Positions 52,867 through 61,516 of a DNA stretch of 64,000 bases are shown here, in pieces; within the stretch, counting starts at the first letter, position 1; each line of letters starts with the position of its first letter. A program made the translations under genes and the position numbers. The notes below the pieces were generated by a model. That model was not told the DNA's origin and did no database searches. It saw only the letters and a program-made list of their open reading frames with translations. The DNA comes from Thiotrichaceae bacterium UBA4486 (GTDB lineage Bacteria > Pseudomonadota > Gammaproteobacteria > Eutrophobiales > Eutrophobiaceae): contig DGNS01000017.1 of the NCBI GenBank assembly GCA_002389045.1, forward strand, positions 62,001-126,000, given 5' to 3'.

Positions 52867-53558
52867 TGCAGTTTCCTGAACAGTTTTACGGCCATTTGCA
52901 GATCCTGCCATGATTTACGTTTCTCGGACGGGGATCGTAACAGATAGGCCGGGTGATAGGTGACCAGAACCGGGATCTCCGTGCCCGGGTAGACGTACTT
53001 CTGCCCACGCATTTTACCAATCGGCGTCGATACCTTGAGCAGGTTCTGCGCGGCCACCCGACCCAGCGCGAGGATGATTTTCGGCTGGATCAACTCGATT
53101 TGCTGTCGCAGATAGGGCTCACAGCAAGTCACTTCTTCGGGCCGGGGATCACGGTTATTCGGCGGCCGGCACTTGAGGATATTGGCGATGAACACCGACT
53201 CGCGGTCCAGACCAATGGCCCGGATCATGTTGTTGAGCAGTTGTCCCGCGCGGCCGACGAACGGTTCGCCCTGGCGATCTTCCTCGGCGCCGGGTGCTTC
53301 GCCGATCAGCAGCCAGTCCGCCCGTGGGTCGCCGACGCCGAACACGGTGTGCGTCCGGCCCTTGTGTAATTCACACAAGGTGCAGCTACTGACGGTCTTC
53401 TGCAGCGAGGTCCAGACCCCGGCAACATCGGCGGCGTGCTCATCACCCGCCATGGACACATCCGCTGGCGACTCCGCCGCATCGGCACTGCCACGCAGGC
53501 GCCAGACATCGATTCCCATTTCATGCAGGCAGGCCTGTTGTCGGGCGTCGAGTTTCAT
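52863..53558 (-). CDS. Family 4/5 uracil-DNA glycosylase
   Basis: 231 aa Fe-S uracil-DNA glycosylase that removes uracil from DNA. Cluster cysteines: SSCTLCELHKGRT and ILKCRPPNNRDP...TCCEPYL. Active site GEAPGAEEDRQGEPFVGRAGQLL and the leucine-loop VTYHPAYLLRSP are present. An N-terminal extension of about 60 residues has no known motif. ATGA overlaps with both leuA (upstream) and rimI (downstream) place it in one operon. Confidence 0.93.
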   Translation of the reverse strand: MKLDARQQACLHEMGIDVWRLRGSADAAESPADVSMAGDEHAADVAGVWTSLQKTVSSCTLCELHKGRTHTVFGVGDPRADWLLIGEAPGAEEDRQGEPFVGRAGQLLNNMIRAIGLDRESVFIANILKCRPPNNRDPRPEEVTCCEPYLRQQIELIQPKIILALGRVAAQNLLKVSTPIGKMRGQKYVYPGTEIPVLVTYHPAYLLRSPSEKRKSWQDLQMAVKLFRKLQ

Positions 53559-55090
53559 ACCTGCGGATGCGTGCGCTCGCAGTTTTCCATCACCTTGTTC
53601 AGGGCATTGATATAGGCCTTGGCGGAGGCGACGACAATATCGGTATCGGCGCCCTGGCCGTTGATGACCCGGCCGTTCTTGTCCACGCGCACGGTCACCT
53701 CTCCCTGGGAGTCCGTGCCGGTGGTGATATTATTGACCGAATATAACTGCAGGTCACAGCCGCTGTTAACAATCGCCTCGATGGCCTTGAATGTGGCGTC
53801 CACCGGTCCGCCGCCACTGGCATCGGCGTGTTTTTCCTCGCCGTCGATGGACAGGGTGACACTGGCCGTGGGCATTTCACCGGTCTCGCTGTATGCCCGC
53901 ATGGATATCAGGTTGATGCGTTCCTGCTGGGCATTATGTATGGCATCGGCGACCAGGGCGGAGAGATCCTCGTCATAAATTTCGTGTTTCTTGTCGGCAA
54001 GATCCTTGAAGCGGGAAAACGCCGCATTCAGTTCCTCTTCCTTGTCGAAGACGATGCCCATTTCGGCCAGCCGCGCCTTGAACGCGTTGCGGCCGGAGTG
54101 CTTGCCAAGCACCATGCGGTTGTTGTGCCAGCCGACGTCTTCGGCGCGCATGATTTCATAGGTTTCGCGGCTCTTCAGTACGCCATCCTGGTGAATACCC
54201 GACTCGTGGGCGAAGGCGTTGGCGCCGACGATGGATTTATTCGGCTGCACCGGAAAGCCGGTGATGTTCGATACCAGTTTCGAACAGTTGACGATCTGCG
54301 TGGTATCAAGGGTGGTGTCGCATGGAAAAATATCCTGGCGCGTACGCACGGCCATGACGACTTCTTCAAGAGCCGCATTCCCGGCGCGCTCGCCCAGACC
54401 GTTGATCGTGCATTCCACCTGGCGCGCCCCGTTCACGACCGCGGACAATGAATTGGCCACGGCGAGACCGAGATCATTGTGACAGTGCACCGAAAATACC
54501 GCCTTGTCGGAATTGGGTGTGTTCTCGATCAGGTAACGGATCAACTCGCCGAACTGCAAGGGCATGTTATACCCCACGGTGTCAGGTATGTTCACCGTGT
54601 TGGCGCCGGCGTCGATGACGTTTTCAAGTACGCGGCAAAGAAACTCGGGGTCCGAACGACCGGCATCTTCCGGCGAAAACTCGACGTTGTCGGTATAGTT
54701 GCGCGCGCGCTTGACCGCGCGTACGGCCTGTTCAACCACCTGGTCCGGCTCCATGCGCAGTTTCTCGCGCATGTGGATGGGCGAGGTGGCGAGAAAGGTA
54801 TGAATACGAAATGCCGGCGCTGCTTTCAATGCCTCGGCGGCGGTATCGATGTCCTTGTCCAGCGCCCGAGCCAGACCGCAGACCACGCTGTCCCTGATGC
54901 TGCCGGCGACACTGCTGACGCTTTCGAAATCGCCCGGACTGGCGACGGGAAAACCGGCTTCGATGACGTCCACACGCATGTGTTCGAGCGCCTTGGCGAT
55001 ACGCATTTTTTCCTCCCTGGTCATGGAGGCCCCGGGACTCTGCTCGCCGTCCCGCAAGGTCGTATCAAAAATATACAATTTGTCAGACAT
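53555..55090 (-). CDS. leuA: 2-isopropylmalate synthase
   Basis: 511 aa, first step of leucine synthesis (acetyl-CoA + 2-oxoisovalerate). IFDTTLRDGEQSPGASMT begins the TIM barrel; the metal-binding HCHNDLGLAVANSL and the GNAALEEVVMAV region follow; the C-terminal regulatory domain (~395-511) includes GGGPVDATFKAIEAIV. ATG 55090 has CAGGAG eight bases upstream; longer frames are rejected. A possible Leu-rich leader peptide lies 107 bp upstream (55198-55284). Confidence 0.97.
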   Translation of the reverse strand: MSDKLYIFDTTLRDGEQSPGASMTREEKMRIAKALEHMRVDVIEAGFPVASPGDFESVSSVAGSIRDSVVCGLARALDKDIDTAAEALKAAPAFRIHTFLATSPIHMREKLRMEPDQVVEQAVRAVKRARNYTDNVEFSPEDAGRSDPEFLCRVLENVIDAGANTVNIPDTVGYNMPLQFGELIRYLIENTPNSDKAVFSVHCHNDLGLAVANSLSAVVNGARQVECTINGLGERAGNAALEEVVMAVRTRQDIFPCDTTLDTTQIVNCSKLVSNITGFPVQPNKSIVGANAFAHESGIHQDGVLKSRETYEIMRAEDVGWHNNRMVLGKHSGRNAFKARLAEMGIVFDKEEELNAAFSRFKDLADKKHEIYDEDLSALVADAIHNAQQERINLISMRAYSETGEMPTASVTLSIDGEEKHADASGGGPVDATFKAIEAIVNSGCDLQLYSVNNITTGTDSQGEVTVRVDKNGRVINGQGADTDIVVASAKAYINALNKVMENCERTHPQV

Positions 55091-55197
55091 GACTAAACTC
55101 CTGATATTCAAACGAATAGTAACCAACGTTGAACCTGCATAACAACAGGTTTAACGGGATCGGTATTACGGATGTGTGTTAAGTAAGTTTGCCCCTG

Positions 55198-55284
55198 TCA
55201 GGGCAGCAGCAGGCACAGCAGCGCGGCGCCGGGAAGGATGTCCAGGCTGAGAGGAAGGTTAAACATTTTGCCGCTGGTTGTCAT
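55198..55284 (-). CDS. Possible leucine-rich leader peptide upstream of leuA
   Basis: 28-codon frame (ATG 55284, TGA 55198-55200) on the leuA strand with nine Leu codons, five of them in the last seven residues (LLCLLLP, then stop). Position and content match leucine leader peptides that control leu operons by ribosome stalling. Weak points: no good Shine-Dalgarno sequence and no clear terminator with a T-run before leuA; only small dyads (AACCTG/CAGGTT near 55131-55150, GCCC/GGGC at the leader stop). Treat as a candidate. Confidence 0.4.
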   Translation of the reverse strand: MTTSGKMFNLPLSLDILPGAALLCLLLP

Positions 55285-55310
55285 AGGTTGAAATATAAGC
55301 CTGTTCGGGT

Positions 55311-56081
55311 TTATTTCAAGTCTTTTTCTTCATCGGCCATTCCGGCAACGTCCGCAACATTGCGCCGCAGGCGGCGTCGGCGGATCTGGATCAGGGTCAG
55401 CACCGGTCCGGAAATGGCGTACAAGGAAGCCACGGAAAACAGCACCAGTGGCGGCTCACTGGCGATCAGGATCAATACCAGGATGAAGATAAACACCGAG
55501 ACAAACGGTACTTTGCCCTTTAAATCGAACTGCTTGAAGCTGTGATAGCGGATATTGCTGACCATGAGCAATCCGGCCACCACGGTCACGGGAAAGGTGA
55601 AGTAGAAGATCGTGGTACCGTCATAGAGCGCGCCATGGCTGTCAATCGACCAGACCATACCGGCGATGACCGCGGCGGCGGCCGGGCTGGGCAGTCCCTG
55701 GAAATAGCGCTTGTCGGCGCTCGAGGCCTGGGTATTGAAACGCGCCAGGCGCAACGCGGTGGCCGCGGCAAACAGGAAGGCGCCCAGCCAGCCGACCTTG
55801 CCCATGCCGGCCAGCGACCATTCATATATGACCAGGGCCGGCGCCAGGCCAAAGGACACCATGTCGGACAGGGAATCATACTGCACGCCGAAATCGGTCT
55901 GGGTATTCGTCAGCCGGGCGATACGCCCGTCCATGCCGTCGAGGATCATGGCCACGAAAATACCGATGGCCGCGGCTTCGAAACGGTTGTTCATCGCCGC
56001 GACGATGGAGTAAAAGCCGGCGAACATGGCCAGCGTGGTAAACAGGTTCGGCAGGATATAAATGCCGCGGCGACGGTTCAT
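55311..56081 (-). CDS. pssA: CDP-diacylglycerol-serine O-phosphatidyltransferase
   Basis: 256 aa integral membrane enzyme making phosphatidylserine. The CDP-alcohol phosphotransferase motif is complete: DGRIARLTNTQTDFGVQYDS and SLSD (DGxxAR...G...D...D, ~45-70). About eight hydrophobic segments, and a Lys/Arg-rich tail. ATG 56081 gives the usual RRGIYILPNLFTT beginning; a GTG at 56114 would add 11 residues. Works with psd two genes upstream. Confidence 0.93.
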   Translation of the reverse strand: MNRRRGIYILPNLFTTLAMFAGFYSIVAAMNNRFEAAAIGIFVAMILDGMDGRIARLTNTQTDFGVQYDSLSDMVSFGLAPALVIYEWSLAGMGKVGWLGAFLFAAATALRLARFNTQASSADKRYFQGLPSPAAAAVIAGMVWSIDSHGALYDGTTIFYFTFPVTVVAGLLMVSNIRYHSFKQFDLKGKVPFVSVFIFILVLILIASEPPLVLFSVASLYAISGPVLTLIQIRRRRLRRNVADVAGMADEEKDLK

Positions 56082-56197
56082 GGTTTGCCAAGTTTCGGGA
56101 TCATGACCCAACACTACATGAAAAAAGCGGGTAATTCATCGGCCAGTACCCGGTGTAGCGTCTAAACAGGTTAGCTTCGCTGCCGGCCAGGATCACA

Positions 56198-56470
56198 TCA
56201 GGCCCGCAGCAGCGTCCACAGACCAATAACAATGAAACCGGTGCCGGCGACAAGATGGAGATATTTTTCACTGACGTACTGCGCTATAAAACCACCGGCC
56301 AGGACACCGATGGCACTGGCCAGGATCAGCGCCAGTGACGCGCCTAGAAAGACAGTAAACTTGCTGACTTCCCGGTCGGCGGCAAACAACATGGTGGCGA
56401 GCTGGGTTTTATCACCCAGTTCCGCGATGAATACGGCCGTGAATACGGTGAGTAAAACCCGGTAATCCAT
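56198..56470 (-). CDS. TMEM165/GDT1 (UPF0016) family membrane protein, single-repeat form
   Basis: 90 aa with one repeat of the family: the motif AVFIAELGDKTQLATM (E-x-G-D-K-T/S), three membrane segments and a GFIVIGLWTLL end. Larger relatives have two repeats and export Mn2+ or Ca2+; a half-size copy must dimerise. It lies between psd and pssA on the same strand, though a transport role in phospholipid synthesis is not established. Confidence 0.9.
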   Translation of the reverse strand: MDYRVLLTVFTAVFIAELGDKTQLATMLFAADREVSKFTVFLGASLALILASAIGVLAGGFIAQYVSEKYLHLVAGTGFIVIGLWTLLRA

Positions 56471-56505
56471 TCTATTCGCCTCTTGATCTGTCCGGAAATA
56501 AACAA

Positions 56506-57189
56506 TCAGCCTGTGGCCTGGGTGTCCCGGTTGGGTCCATTGTAGGCACTGGCGGGCTGGTCATGGACGAGGACTGCGAGGGTTGAACTGCCGGATCGTA
56601 TCTTCTCTCCCTCTTTTACCTCGAATTTGACATTCGGTGGCAGCAACACATCAACCACGGCGCCAAAGTACAGGAAACCGCAACGTTGTCCCTGACCCAG
56701 GCGTTCACCGGACTGCATGTAAAAACGGTAACGCCGGCGTGGCCGTGACAAGCGTACGGAGGTTACAACATGATCGCCTTCATCCGATTGCATCCAGAAT
56801 GCATAGCAGTGGCGTTCGCCCCCGGCCGCAGGCAGTGCACGCGACCACTGCTCCATGACCTTGCCTTCGATGGGACAGCGCAGGGAAAAAATATCCAGGG
56901 GCGTCATACGCAGGCGTATACATTTAACCGGACGATCCAGGAACGGGTCCCGGGTATCGCTAATGGATTCGACACGCCCGTACACCGGGCTGACAATCGC
57001 CAGGGGGCGGGAGGGAATGGTCTGCCAGGGATCGCGGTGCAGGAATAACAGCAACAGGATGAGAACCACGAGCAAAGACGAAGCAAGAAGGTGAAAACCG
57101 AACAATTGTATAATCACCAGCAAGGCGCCGGCGAACAGCAGGGCCGGCCGGCCTTCGCGGGCAATGTACGGGTAGATAATGCTCGGCAT
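56506..57189 (-). CDS. psd: Phosphatidylserine decarboxylase (short form)
   Basis: 227 aa, the short PSD-A type. It turns phosphatidylserine into phosphatidylethanolamine. The self-cleavage site that forms the pyruvoyl group is GSSTLAVLV (~residue 205), preceded by VKEGEKIRSG. Two hydrophobic N-terminal segments (~16-50) anchor it. YFGAVVDVLLPPN is a family stretch. Together with pssA it completes the phosphatidylethanolamine pathway. Confidence 0.93.
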   Translation of the reverse strand: MPSIIYPYIAREGRPALLFAGALLVIIQLFGFHLLASSLLVVLILLLLFLHRDPWQTIPSRPLAIVSPVYGRVESISDTRDPFLDRPVKCIRLRMTPLDIFSLRCPIEGKVMEQWSRALPAAGGERHCYAFWMQSDEGDHVVTSVRLSRPRRRYRFYMQSGERLGQGQRCGFLYFGAVVDVLLPPNVKFEVKEGEKIRSGSSTLAVLVHDQPASAYNGPNRDTQATG

Positions 57190-57260
57190 ATTGCCTCCTG
57201 TGAACAGCGTCAGTGGCAGTTGTTATCAGATCCCGACAGGCGTCGAAGTAAACTATAATG

Positions 57261-57426
57261 GAATGGCACTTAATTAAGCCAAAACCACAAGAAACATGCC
57301 GATTACCAATCCGTCGTCATTCCGGCGAAGGCCGGAATCCAGTCGAAATAATGAGCGCCTATGGCGCACTTTTTATACTGGACCCCGGCCTTCGCCGGGG
57401 TGACGGTCTTAACATAAATGCCATTC
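57261..57426. mobile_element. MITE-like palindromic element between psd and ilvC
   Basis: Ends GAATGGCACTTAATTAAG (57261-57278) and, inverted, GAATGGCATTTATGTTAAG (57408-57426). Inside, two 28-bp arms (57316-57343 and 57377-57404) are reverse complements with four differences, each arm itself a hairpin (TTCCGG/CCGGAA and CCCCGGC/GCCGGGG), and a GCGCC-TAT-GGCGC hairpin in the middle. ATAATG stands just outside both ends (57255-57260, and 57431-57436 after four extra bases), a possible target duplication. No coding capacity: a non-autonomous element or REP cluster. The remaining bases of 57190-57558 show nothing. Confidence 0.6.
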
Positions 57427-57558
57427 AATCATAATGTACCTTCGACTGTCCTGTTACAACGGCACAGCCCCGCCGATCCTGCGCCGGATATGCTGTAAAT
57501 ACATTCCTGTCATAATCCTGGCGGGTGGCTGATAGATCTATAAATTCGGAACAACTGT

Positions 57559-58575
57559 CTAGTTCTTGTCGTGATCAACCAGCTTGTTGGCCTTGATCCA
57601 GGGCATCATGGAACGCAGTTTTTCGCCCACCTGTTCAATCTGATGTTCAGCGGTAATGCGACGCATGGCCTTCATGGATGCGGCGCCACTCTGGTTTTCC
57701 AGAATAAATTCTTTTGCAAACTGTCCGCCCTGGATTTCTTTCAGGATCTCGCGCATGGCCTGGCGTGACTGTTCATTGATCACACGTGGACCGCGGGTCA
57801 TATCCCCGTATTCCGCGGTGTTGGAAATGGAATAACGCATGTTGGCAATACCGCCTTCGTAAATCAGATCCACGATCAGCTTGGTTTCATGCAGACACTC
57901 GAAGTAGGCCATCTCGGGCGCATAACCGGCTTCCACCAGGGTCTCGAAACCGGCCTGGATGAGCGCAGTAATACCCCCGCACAGCACGGTTTGCTCGCCG
58001 AACAGATCGGTCTCGGTTTCTTCGCGGAAATTGGTTTCGATGATGCCGGCACGACCGCCGCCGTTGGCCGAAGCATAGGACAGCGCCAGTTCCTTGGCCT
58101 GCCCGGAAGCATTCTGGTGAACGGCGATCAGTGTCGGTACGCCACCGCCCTGGGTATAGGTGGAACGCACCAGGTGTCCCGGTCCCTTGGGGGCAATCAT
58201 AATCACGTCCATGTCGGCACGCGGTTCGATCTGCTGGAAATGAATATTGAAACCGTGGGCAAAAGCCAGCGCCGCACCCTGCTTTATATTCGGCAGGATC
58301 TGGTTTTTATACAGTGCGGCCTGATGCTCATCCGGCGCCAGAACCATGACCACATCGGCCCAGGCGACGGCATCCTCGATGGATTTGACATCGATACCGG
58401 CAGCGGCGGCTTTTTTTGCGGAGGCTGATCCTTCGCGCAGACCGACACACACGGTAACACCGGAATCTTTCAGGTTATTGGCATGCGCATGACCCTGTGA
58501 ACCGTAGCCGATAATGGCTACCTGTTTGCCCTTGATCAATGAAAGGTCGGCGTCTTTATCGTAATAAATATTCAT
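57559..58575 (-). CDS. ilvC: Ketol-acid reductoisomerase
   Basis: 338 aa, class I (short) enzyme of valine, isoleucine and leucine synthesis. The NADPH-binding loop is AIIGYGSQGHAHANNLKDSG (~22-41). The metal-binding knotted domain shows DLFGEQTVLCGGITALIQAG and FECLHETKLIVDLIYEGG. Third gene of the ilvI-ilvH-ilvC set, 318 bp after ilvH. Confidence 0.97.
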   Translation of the reverse strand: MNIYYDKDADLSLIKGKQVAIIGYGSQGHAHANNLKDSGVTVCVGLREGSASAKKAAAAGIDVKSIEDAVAWADVVMVLAPDEHQAALYKNQILPNIKQGAALAFAHGFNIHFQQIEPRADMDVIMIAPKGPGHLVRSTYTQGGGVPTLIAVHQNASGQAKELALSYASANGGGRAGIIETNFREETETDLFGEQTVLCGGITALIQAGFETLVEAGYAPEMAYFECLHETKLIVDLIYEGGIANMRYSISNTAEYGDMTRGPRVINEQSRQAMREILKEIQGGQFAKEFILENQSGAASMKAMRRITAEHQIEQVGEKLRSMMPWIKANKLVDHDKN

Positions 58576-58893
58576 GTTACTTGGCTCTCAAATGTATTGA
58601 ATTTAAATATTGGCGAAACATGTTTCCACCTGTTATTGCGACTACCCGTAACAAGGATTCCTCACAAGTTCCCTCGCAACGCTTCGGGACAACGCTTCGG
58701 GACATGGCTTCGGGACATGGTTCGGAATGACAGAGAAGTGTCATTTCGACCAACGGGAGAAATCCGCCGCAGACGTCCCGAACGAATATGAGTGATCATC
58801 CCCGGGCATTGGAGATTTCCCGCAGAGTTTACCCTGGGGGTTAACCGAATGGGTTCGAAATGATTCATTGGTGGATCTCCTCGCAACCCCTGA
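58576..58893. other. ilvH-ilvC intergenic stretch with repeats
   Basis: 318 bp without a gene. It holds the 13-bp tandem repeat (58681-58725), an inverted repeat AATGACA-GAGAAG-TGTCATT (58726-58745) directly after it, and a TTTCGACCAACGGGAGAAAT word of REP-like look. The gap makes a separate ilvC promoter likely, but no convincing hexamers are seen. Confidence 0.5.
58681..58725. repeat. 13-bp tandem repeat, three and a half copies
   Basis: GCTTCGGGACAAC, GCTTCGGGACATG, GCTTCGGGACATG, then a shortened G-TTCGG. Perfect period of 13 with one variant unit. Not a multiple of three and no frame passes through it as a protein. Confidence 0.75.
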
Positions 58894-59379
58894 TCACATG
58901 GCCTTGTCGCCGCGGGTAATTCCCGAGACGCCGGAACGCACCACTTCCAGGATGATCCTGCTGTCCAGGGCGCCAATGAATGCATCGAGTTTTTCACCGT
59001 CGCCGGTCATCTCGATGGTGTAGGTTTTCTCGGTGACGTCGATGATTCGGCCACGAAAAATCTCCACCATTCGCTTGACCTCTTCGCGACCGGCGCCACG
59101 CGCTTCCAGCTTGATGAGCATGAGTTCGCGCTCGATGTGGGCGCTCTCGCTGATATCCACCACCTTGATGACATCGACCAGCTTGTTCACCTGCTTGGTG
59201 ATCTGTTCGATGATTTCATCGGACCCGCTGGTCACCAGAGTCAATCGCGATACCGTGGGATCCTCGGTCGGGGCGACGGTCAGGGATTCTATATTGTAGG
59301 CGCGAGCCGAAAACAACCCGGCGACACGAGACAGGGCGCCGGCTTCATTTTCCAGAAGCAGGGAGAGTATGTGGCGCAT
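58894..59379 (-). CDS. ilvH: Acetolactate synthase small (regulatory) subunit
   Basis: 161 aa. An N-terminal ACT domain (LLENEAGALSRVAGLFSARAYNIESLTV) binds valine for feedback control; the C-terminal half (~80-161) matches the IlvH second domain (ELMLIKLEARGAGREEVKRM). It starts 3 bp after the large subunit stop. Activates and regulates the ilvI product. Confidence 0.96.
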   Translation of the reverse strand: MRHILSLLLENEAGALSRVAGLFSARAYNIESLTVAPTEDPTVSRLTLVTSGSDEIIEQITKQVNKLVDVIKVVDISESAHIERELMLIKLEARGAGREEVKRMVEIFRGRIIDVTEKTYTIEMTGDGEKLDAFIGALDSRIILEVVRSGVSGITRGDKAM

Positions 59380-59382
59380 GGC

Positions 59383-61110
59383 TTAAGCGAGTTCCCTTTG
59401 CGGGGCAAGGTGCATTTCATTATGCCCCTTGCCGGAAGCGATCATCGGATAGACATTCTCGGTTTGATCGGTAATGAAATCCATCAGCACCACGCGATCC
59501 TTGATCGCCAGGGCCTCCTTCAGCGCCGACTCGACATCTGTCGCTTTTTCAATGTGCATGCCGATATGACCGTAGGCCTCGGCAAGTTTGACGAAATCCG
59601 GCAGGGCATCCATGTATGAATGCGAGTAGCGGCTGTCATAAAAAAACTCCTGCCACTGTCTGACCATGCCCATGTAACGATTGTTGAGATTGACAATCAC
59701 CACCGGCAAATCGTATTGCAGACAGGTAGACAACTCCTGCAGACACATGACCAGGCTGGCTTCGCCGGTTACACAGACAACGGTCGCATCGCGGTGCGCC
59801 AGTTTGGCGCCCATGGCCGCGGGCAAACCGAAGCCCATGGTGCCTAGGCCGCCGGAATTGATCCATCGTCTCGGTTTGTCGAACTTGTAATACTGCGCCG
59901 CCCACATCTGGTGTTGGCCGACATCGGACGAAACAAAGGCATCACCCCTGGTCAGTTCGTACAGTTTTTCGATGACGAACTGGGGCTTGATCACCTTGTC
60001 GGTTTTTTCATAACGCAGACAATCAATCTTTTTCCATTCGTCGATCTGTTTCCACCACGTCTTCAGGGCACCGGCATTGGGCTTGTTCTTCGAGGCCTTG
60101 ATAGCGGCAACGAGATCATTCAGCACCGATTTCACATCACCGACGATGGGGACATCCACCGGGACATTTTTCGAAATCGACGAGGGATCGACATCGATAT
60201 GAATGATTTTTGATTCCGGGCAGAATTTTTCCAGGTCCCCGGTAACGCGATCATCGAAGCGTGCGCCAATGGCAATGAGCACGTCACAGTGGTGCATGCC
60301 CATGTTGGCTTCGTAAGTGCCGTGCATGCCCAGCATGCCGACGAACTGCTTGTCCGTGGCCGGATAAGCGCCGAGTCCCATCAGCGTGTTGGTGATGGGA
60401 TAGCCCAGCATTTGCGTAAACTCGGTGAGTTCCTTGCTGGCTTCGCCCAGAATGACGCCGCCACCTGTATAAATCATCGGCCGATGCGCCGACAGGATCA
60501 GTTCGGCCGCGCGCTTGATCTGGCCCGGATGGCCCTTGACCACAGGCTTGTAGGAGCGCATTTCGACCTTGTCCGGGTATGCATATTCGCAACTGTCGGC
60601 GGTGATATCCTTGGGAATATCCACGACCACCGGACCCGGGCGGCCGCTGGTAGCCACGAAAAAGGCCCGTTTGATGGTTGCCGCCAGGTCGCGGACATCC
60701 TTGACCAGGAAATTATGTTTGACACACGGGCGGGTGATACCAATGGCATCGGCTTCCTGGAAAGCGTCGTTACCGATCAGGTGCGTCGGCACCTGCCCGG
60801 AGAACACCACCAGGGGGATGGAATCCATGTAAGCTGTGGCAATGCCGGTGATGCAGTTGGTGATCCCGGGACCGGAGGTTACCAGCACCACGCCCGGCTT
60901 GCCGGTGGAACGGGCGTAGCCGTCAGCGGCATGGCAGGCGCCCTGCTCGTGACGCACCAGGATATGTTCCACGTCGGTCTGCTTGTACAACTCGTCATAA
61001 ATATGCAACACCGCGCCGCCCGGGTAACCGAAGATGTGTTCAACGCCTTCGTCGGCCAGGGCGCGGATGAATATTTCAGCACCGCGTAGTTTCTTTTTTG
61101 TCTTGCTCAC
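59383..61110 (-). CDS. ilvI: Acetolactate synthase large (catalytic) subunit
   Basis: 575 aa ThDP enzyme joining pyruvate with pyruvate or 2-oxobutyrate. N-terminal FGYPGGAVLHIYDELY and HEQGACHAADGYARSTGKPG with the catalytic Glu; GDVGQHQMWAAQ-like VSSDVGQHQMWAAQYY; ThDP/Mg motif GEASLVMCLQELSTCLQYDLPVVIVNLNN. GTG start at 61110 with AAAGG upstream. First gene of the ilv operon, with a promoter and a strong hairpin in its long leader. Confidence 0.97.
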   Translation of the reverse strand: MSKTKKKLRGAEIFIRALADEGVEHIFGYPGGAVLHIYDELYKQTDVEHILVRHEQGACHAADGYARSTGKPGVVLVTSGPGITNCITGIATAYMDSIPLVVFSGQVPTHLIGNDAFQEADAIGITRPCVKHNFLVKDVRDLAATIKRAFFVATSGRPGPVVVDIPKDITADSCEYAYPDKVEMRSYKPVVKGHPGQIKRAAELILSAHRPMIYTGGGVILGEASKELTEFTQMLGYPITNTLMGLGAYPATDKQFVGMLGMHGTYEANMGMHHCDVLIAIGARFDDRVTGDLEKFCPESKIIHIDVDPSSISKNVPVDVPIVGDVKSVLNDLVAAIKASKNKPNAGALKTWWKQIDEWKKIDCLRYEKTDKVIKPQFVIEKLYELTRGDAFVSSDVGQHQMWAAQYYKFDKPRRWINSGGLGTMGFGLPAAMGAKLAHRDATVVCVTGEASLVMCLQELSTCLQYDLPVVIVNLNNRYMGMVRQWQEFFYDSRYSHSYMDALPDFVKLAEAYGHIGMHIEKATDVESALKEALAIKDRVVLMDFITDQTENVYPMIASGKGHNEMHLAPQRELA

Positions 61111-61292
61111 AAGCCTTTGCCCAATGTGTATGATTTAAGGGAAATCCCTGTGTATACCGGGAGGTTGGCGGATACCCGGGTAACCGCTGTTCCGCACAGC
61201 CGTTACCACGATACAGGATTAATCACCGCAATCCGTACGCGCACGGCACGGATAACGGATGGAAAATCGACAAGCCGCGTCTATAATTTTCC

Positions 61293-61330
61293 GCATTCCG
61301 GGGTTCCGGCGCCAGTCCGGAACGGAATGC
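61293..61330 (-). promoter_or_regulatory. Strong hairpin in the ilvI leader
   Basis: Stems GCATTCCG/CGGAATGC (61293-61300, 61323-61330) and TTCCGG/CCGGAA (61304-61309, 61317-61322) stack into one long hairpin about 180 bp before the ilvI start. It is followed on the ilvI strand by GGAAAATTATAG, not a clean T-run. It may be part of an attenuator or a simple REP hairpin; no Ile/Val/Leu-rich leader peptide could be found around it. Confidence 0.45.
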
Positions 61331-61389
61331 CGGAAGCGACAATCACCGGTTCGCCCCCTGGTCACCGATCAAAACAGACCGAGCCGGTG

Positions 61390-61418
61390 AAAGTACTGGT
61401 ATTCCCGTCACAGGTCAA
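61390..61418 (-). promoter_or_regulatory. Predicted sigma-70 promoter of the ilv operon
   Basis: On the minus strand: TTGACC (61413-61418), 17-bp spacer, TACTTT (61390-61395), a good match to the -35 and -10 consensus. It would give an untranslated leader of roughly 270 bases before ilvI. The divergent proS gene starts 99 bp away; its own -10 may be TAATAT at about 61480. Confidence 0.55.
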
Positions 61419-61516
61419 GCCTGCAAGCCTTTCAAAGCATTACGAAAGTCGGATTATCCTTAGCCGCGGGCATGCGCTAATATAGCGCCGAATTTTCGAC
61501 GACCCGATCTGTAATC

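Noticed and set aside
58840..58870. tRNA-like GGTTCGAAAT word
   Set aside because: No matching acceptor, D or anticodon stem around it.
61111..61390. Leader peptide for ilvI
   Set aside because: Short frames exist (one GTG frame of 22 codons, one ATG frame of 25) but they are not enriched in Ile, Val or Leu.
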